Shown here one piece after another: positions 59,412-61,976 of a stretch of 61,976 nt of DNA (position 1 is its first letter; every line of letters begins with the position of its first letter). Position numbers and translations under genes: made by a program. Location: assembly GCA_022448085.1 (NCBI GenBank), contig JAKUTH010000009.1, positions 1 to 61,976 of the forward strand, written 5' to 3'. The notes beneath the pieces were generated by a model. It made no database searches. It was not told the DNA's origin and saw only the letters and a program-made list of their open reading frames with translations. The DNA is from Pseudomonadales bacterium. Its GTDB lineage: Bacteria; Pseudomonadota; Gammaproteobacteria; Pseudomonadales; Azotimanducaceae.

Positions 59412-60938
59412 TCAAGCATGGTTATGGAGCTCAATCACGGTTGGCCCTTCAGTTAATTCTGCGTCTCTGCGTTGCTTCGTTTCGTCATTTCGGTCGATAG
59501 ACAATCTTTCCAGATAGGCGTCATCGATATCGCCGGTAACGTAATTGCCGTCAAAGACAGAGCAATCGAAGCTTTCGATCACGCGATTTCCTTCTCGGGC
59601 CGATTCAACGAGGTCATCCAAATTCTGATAGATGAGCCAGTCAGCTCCCAGATACGCGCCTACCTCTTCGTCGGTACGATTGTAAGCAACGAACTCTGCC
59701 GACGTCGGCATATCGATGCCGTATACGTTCGGATGCCGAACCGCTGGGGCCGCCACAGCAACAAACACCTTTCTAGCGCCTGCATCCCGTGCCTGTTGCA
59801 CAATTTCCTGGGTGGTCGTACCCCGAACAATAGAGTCTTCCACCAACAGCACATTCTTTCCGTTGAACTCTAGATCGATGGCATTGAGCTTTTGCCGCAC
59901 AGATTTTTTCCGCTGATTTTGGCCCGGCATGATAAACGTACGTCCAACATATCGATTCTTGACGAACCCTTCCCGAAGCTTGACGTCTAGCCGATGCGCA
60001 AGAGGTTGCGCAGCCGTCCGGCTAGTTTCAGGTATCGGCATCACCACGTCGATCTCGTGATCCCGACCCGAGCATTGTTCCAAAATCCGATCGGCAAGTT
60101 TTTCGCCCATCCTAAGCCGTGCTTTGTGCACAGAGATGTCATCCATAATCGAATCGGGACGAGCCAAATAAACGTGTTCAAAAATACAGGGGGTGAGGCT
60201 AGGTCCAACAGCACATTGCTGCACGTGCAAACGGCCCTCGACGTCTATATAGACTGCTTCGCCGGGTGCCACATCGCCCATGATCTCGAAACCAAGCACC
60301 GCCAATGCTGCACTTTCGCTAGCGATCATATATTCCTCGCCGCCCTGCACGTCGCGGCAGCCGTATACCAACGGTCGTATTCCATGCGGATCCCTAAAAC
60401 CGACAATGCCCCCTCCCATGATCAGTGCAACGGCAGCATAGGCTCCAAGGCAACGTGCATGAACGCCTGCAACCGCTTCAAAAATGTGTTCCGGACCGGG
60501 AATGAACTCACCGAGCTTATCAAGCTCGTGGGCAAAAACATTGAGTAGAATTTCAGAATCGGATTCAGTATTTACGTGGCGCAGATCGGCGCGAAATACA
60601 TCGGCGACCAGTTCCTCGGCGTTCGTTAAATTTCCGTTGTGCGCCAAGCTTATCCCGTAAGGAGAATTTACATACATTGGCTGAGCTTCGGCCGAGCTGC
60701 TGGTTCCTGCCGTGGGATAACGCACGTGGCCGATGCCCATGTTGCCTGCGAGCCTATGCATATGACGTTGATGGAAGACTTGGCTAACCAGACCCGTGTC
60801 TTTTCGGAGGTGCAGCCGATCCCCGTCAGCCGTGACTATCCCGGCAGCATCCTGTCCGCGATGTTGCAAGACCGTCAGTGCGTCATATATGTCCTGATTG
60901 ACAGGGCCCTTGCCTACGATTCCAACGACGCCGCACAT
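59412..60938 (-). CDS. purF: Amidophosphoribosyltransferase PurF
   Basis: The first committed step of purine synthesis, making phosphoribosylamine from PRPP and glutamine. The 508-aa protein has the N-terminal nucleophile cysteine directly after Met (MCGVVG), glutaminase motifs HRGQDAAGI and HNGNLTNAEEL, and the PRPP-binding VLLVEDSIVRGTT near 360. Length is normal. It follows cvpA by 7 bases, the classic cvpA-purF operon. Confidence 0.97.
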   Translation of the reverse strand: MCGVVGIVGKGPVNQDIYDALTVLQHRGQDAAGIVTADGDRLHLRKDTGLVSQVFHQRHMHRLAGNMGIGHVRYPTAGTSSSAEAQPMYVNSPYGISLAHNGNLTNAEELVADVFRADLRHVNTESDSEILLNVFAHELDKLGEFIPGPEHIFEAVAGVHARCLGAYAAVALIMGGGIVGFRDPHGIRPLVYGCRDVQGGEEYMIASESAALAVLGFEIMGDVAPGEAVYIDVEGRLHVQQCAVGPSLTPCIFEHVYLARPDSIMDDISVHKARLRMGEKLADRILEQCSGRDHEIDVVMPIPETSRTAAQPLAHRLDVKLREGFVKNRYVGRTFIMPGQNQRKKSVRQKLNAIDLEFNGKNVLLVEDSIVRGTTTQEIVQQARDAGARKVFVAVAAPAVRHPNVYGIDMPTSAEFVAYNRTDEEVGAYLGADWLIYQNLDDLVESAREGNRVIESFDCSVFDGNYVTGDIDDAYLERLSIDRNDETKQRRDAELTEGPTVIELHNHA

Positions 60939-60945
60939 ACTATGT

Positions 60946-61458
60946 TTAACCTCGCAGAGCTTCCCAAATTAGACCCAAGAGCCGCACAACGTCCGACTCA
61001 AACGCCATCAAATAGGGCCGAATCAACGACTCTTGCCACCAATCCGTTTCTGCCTGAGAAGACTCAACCAACACAAGGACCACTATCACTAGTATAGCGC
61101 CTAGTGCTCCACCAAAGAAAAACCCAAGCGTTCGGTCCGTCCCAGTCAACCCCGATCCCTGTACGAGCTTACCCAATATCCACTGCAAGATAGCTCCTAC
61201 GACGATAACTCCGATAAATATCGCGGCAAAGGCACCGGAGTATCGGAAAGTTTGCTGTGCCGGCTCAGACAATCCTTCCATCCATTCGAGCTGGACAAGA
61301 TTCATAGCCGATTCCGCAAACATGGATGCAATCAGGAACGCCGCCAACCAGATTGCGAGAGCAACTGTCGTCCGCATGAGCCCACGTGCCATTCCGATTG
61401 CCGCCGAGACCAGTATCACAACTGAAATGGCAATATCCGCATAATGCCAGCCGGTCAC
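60946..61458 (-). CDS. cvpA: CvpA family membrane protein
   Basis: A 170-aa inner-membrane protein with four hydrophobic segments (about 8-24, 30-48, 73-95 and 114-131). CvpA was named for colicin V production but its molecular role is not settled. The short GMARGLMR after the first helix is typical. The start is a GTG that overlaps the stop of the SPOR gene (GTGA). It is directly followed by purF, as in E. coli and pseudomonads. Confidence 0.93.
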   Translation of the reverse strand: MTGWHYADIAISVVILVSAAIGMARGLMRTTVALAIWLAAFLIASMFAESAMNLVQLEWMEGLSEPAQQTFRYSGAFAAIFIGVIVVGAILQWILGKLVQGSGLTGTDRTLGFFFGGALGAILVIVVLVLVESSQAETDWWQESLIRPYLMAFESDVVRLLGLIWEALRG

Positions 61459-61976
61459 TGGCTAAAACCGACAATCAATGCTTCCAAACCATCGTATCTA
61501 TCGACAAGCTCGTCCTCCATAGATAGTGCATCGGTCCGCAAGAGTATGGGCCCGACGGCAACTCGAGTTCGATTAACTCCGGCACTACGTACGTTCGAAA
61601 GCCAAGCCGAATAGCCGTCTTGAAGCAAGCGATCGCGCAAGTTGGTTGCGTTATCGTACTGATCGAAGCTACCAACTTGTACCGCCCATGCGAGAGTAGA
61701 AGTATCTTCAATAGACAAAACCGGATCGCCGATCCGAGTACCGTTGTCTTCTAGATAACCTTCCTCGTCAATAGCCTCGCGAAGCTCTTCCCGCGCATCT
61801 AACGCCGCTTTTGACCCCGGAATCTCGGAAGTATCTTCCGAAACAGCTACCGAAAAATCCAGCGTGTCGACGGCTTGCTGTAAGTCAAACGCGTCCGAAT
61901 TAAGCGCCTCCGTAGGTTCGAGTCCCTCTCCATCGAATAGCATCGGTAGAAATATAATTGCTATCGACGCAAGAAA
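61455..61976 (-). CDS. SPOR-domain protein, DedD-like (N-terminus outside window)
   Basis: 174 codons of a protein whose start lies beyond position 61976. What is present begins with a hydrophobic membrane segment (FLASIAIIFLPM), then an acidic linker, and ends with a SPOR domain (about the last 80 residues: WAVQVGSFDQYDNATNLRDRL and VNRTRVAVGPI). SPOR domains bind denuded septal peptidoglycan. The place before cvpA-purF matches dedD. An internal ATG at 61943 would remove the membrane anchor and is unlikely. Confidence 0.88.
   Translation of the reverse strand, partial: FLASIAIIFLPMLFDGEGLEPTEALNSDAFDLQQAVDTLDFSVAVSEDTSEIPGSKAALDAREELREAIDEEGYLEDNGTRIGDPVLSIEDTSTLAWAVQVGSFDQYDNATNLRDRLLQDGYSAWLSNVRSAGVNRTRVAVGPILLRTDALSMEDELVDRYDGLEALIVGFSQ

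Overview
The window is a dense, gene-rich piece of a gammaproteobacterial chromosome of middling GC content. I read 56 protein genes (two cut by the window ends), one frameshifted gene and three tRNA genes, and no rRNA, insertion sequence, phage gene or CRISPR array. The protein families and their order point to Gammaproteobacteria near the Pseudomonadales. From memory of Pseudomonas aeruginosa PAO1, blocks such as serS-crcB-rarA-lolA-ftsK-trxB-aat-infA-clpA-clpS-cspD-icd-mnmA-purB, thrH/cysH/cysB, nfuA-metH-cysI-DUF934, mltD/yafS-rnhA-dnaQ and tRNA-tig-clpP-clpX-lon-hupB-ppiD occur there in similar order. AcuI-type reductase, monomeric isocitrate dehydrogenase and NhaB would suit a marine or salt-exposed organism, but that is inference.

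Layout. 1-5034 (minus): cell-division and translation operon ftsK-lolA-rarA-crcB-serS. 5222-7551 (plus): a PA4642-like protein, thioredoxin reductase, Leu/Phe-tRNA-protein transferase and IF-1. 7592-13000: ClpA/ClpS, a CspD-like cold-shock protein and monomeric isocitrate dehydrogenase. 13139-14323 (minus): moaCDE for molybdopterin. 14407-17405 (plus): mnmA, purB and a GNAT enzyme. 17528-21611 (minus): thrH-prpBCD, coupling homoserine/threonine chemistry to the 2-methylcitrate cycle. 21800-23950: APS reductase and CysB, separated by 414 bases without a recognised gene. 24011-26599: a 5'-nucleotidase, a YdcH-like protein, and a VWA protein overlapping a membrane-anchored J-domain protein. 26694-32400: an AddB-like/AddA-like nuclease-helicase pair. 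32406-39004: nfuA, metH, cysI and DUF934. 39062-44058: acuI, sohB, an SCP2 protein, nudC and nhaB. 44021-47640: dnaQ, rnhA, a frameshifted yafS-like methyltransferase and mltD. 47641-56514 (minus): tRNA-Pro, tRNA-Arg, tRNA-His, then tig-clpP-clpX-lon-hupB-ppiD. 56696-61976: folD, lpxH, miaE, a DUF1289 protein, purF, cvpA and a partial SPOR protein.

Functional themes are protein quality control (ClpA/ClpS with Aat, ClpXP, Lon, trigger factor, PpiD), assimilatory sulfate reduction (CysH, CysI, DUF934, CysB, with MetH downstream), propionyl-CoA disposal (PrpBCD, with AcuI feeding propionyl-CoA), and DNA maintenance (RarA, FtsK, AddAB-like, DnaQ, RNase HI, HU). Gene coupling is tight: many stop/start overlaps of the ATGA, TTGA or GTGA kind. 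About a quarter of the genes appear to start with TTG or GTG. Nothing in the window is clearly a wholly new system. The least explained parts are the VWA/J-domain pair, the 22562-22975 gap, the tRNA-tig junction and the frameshifted yafS homologue.
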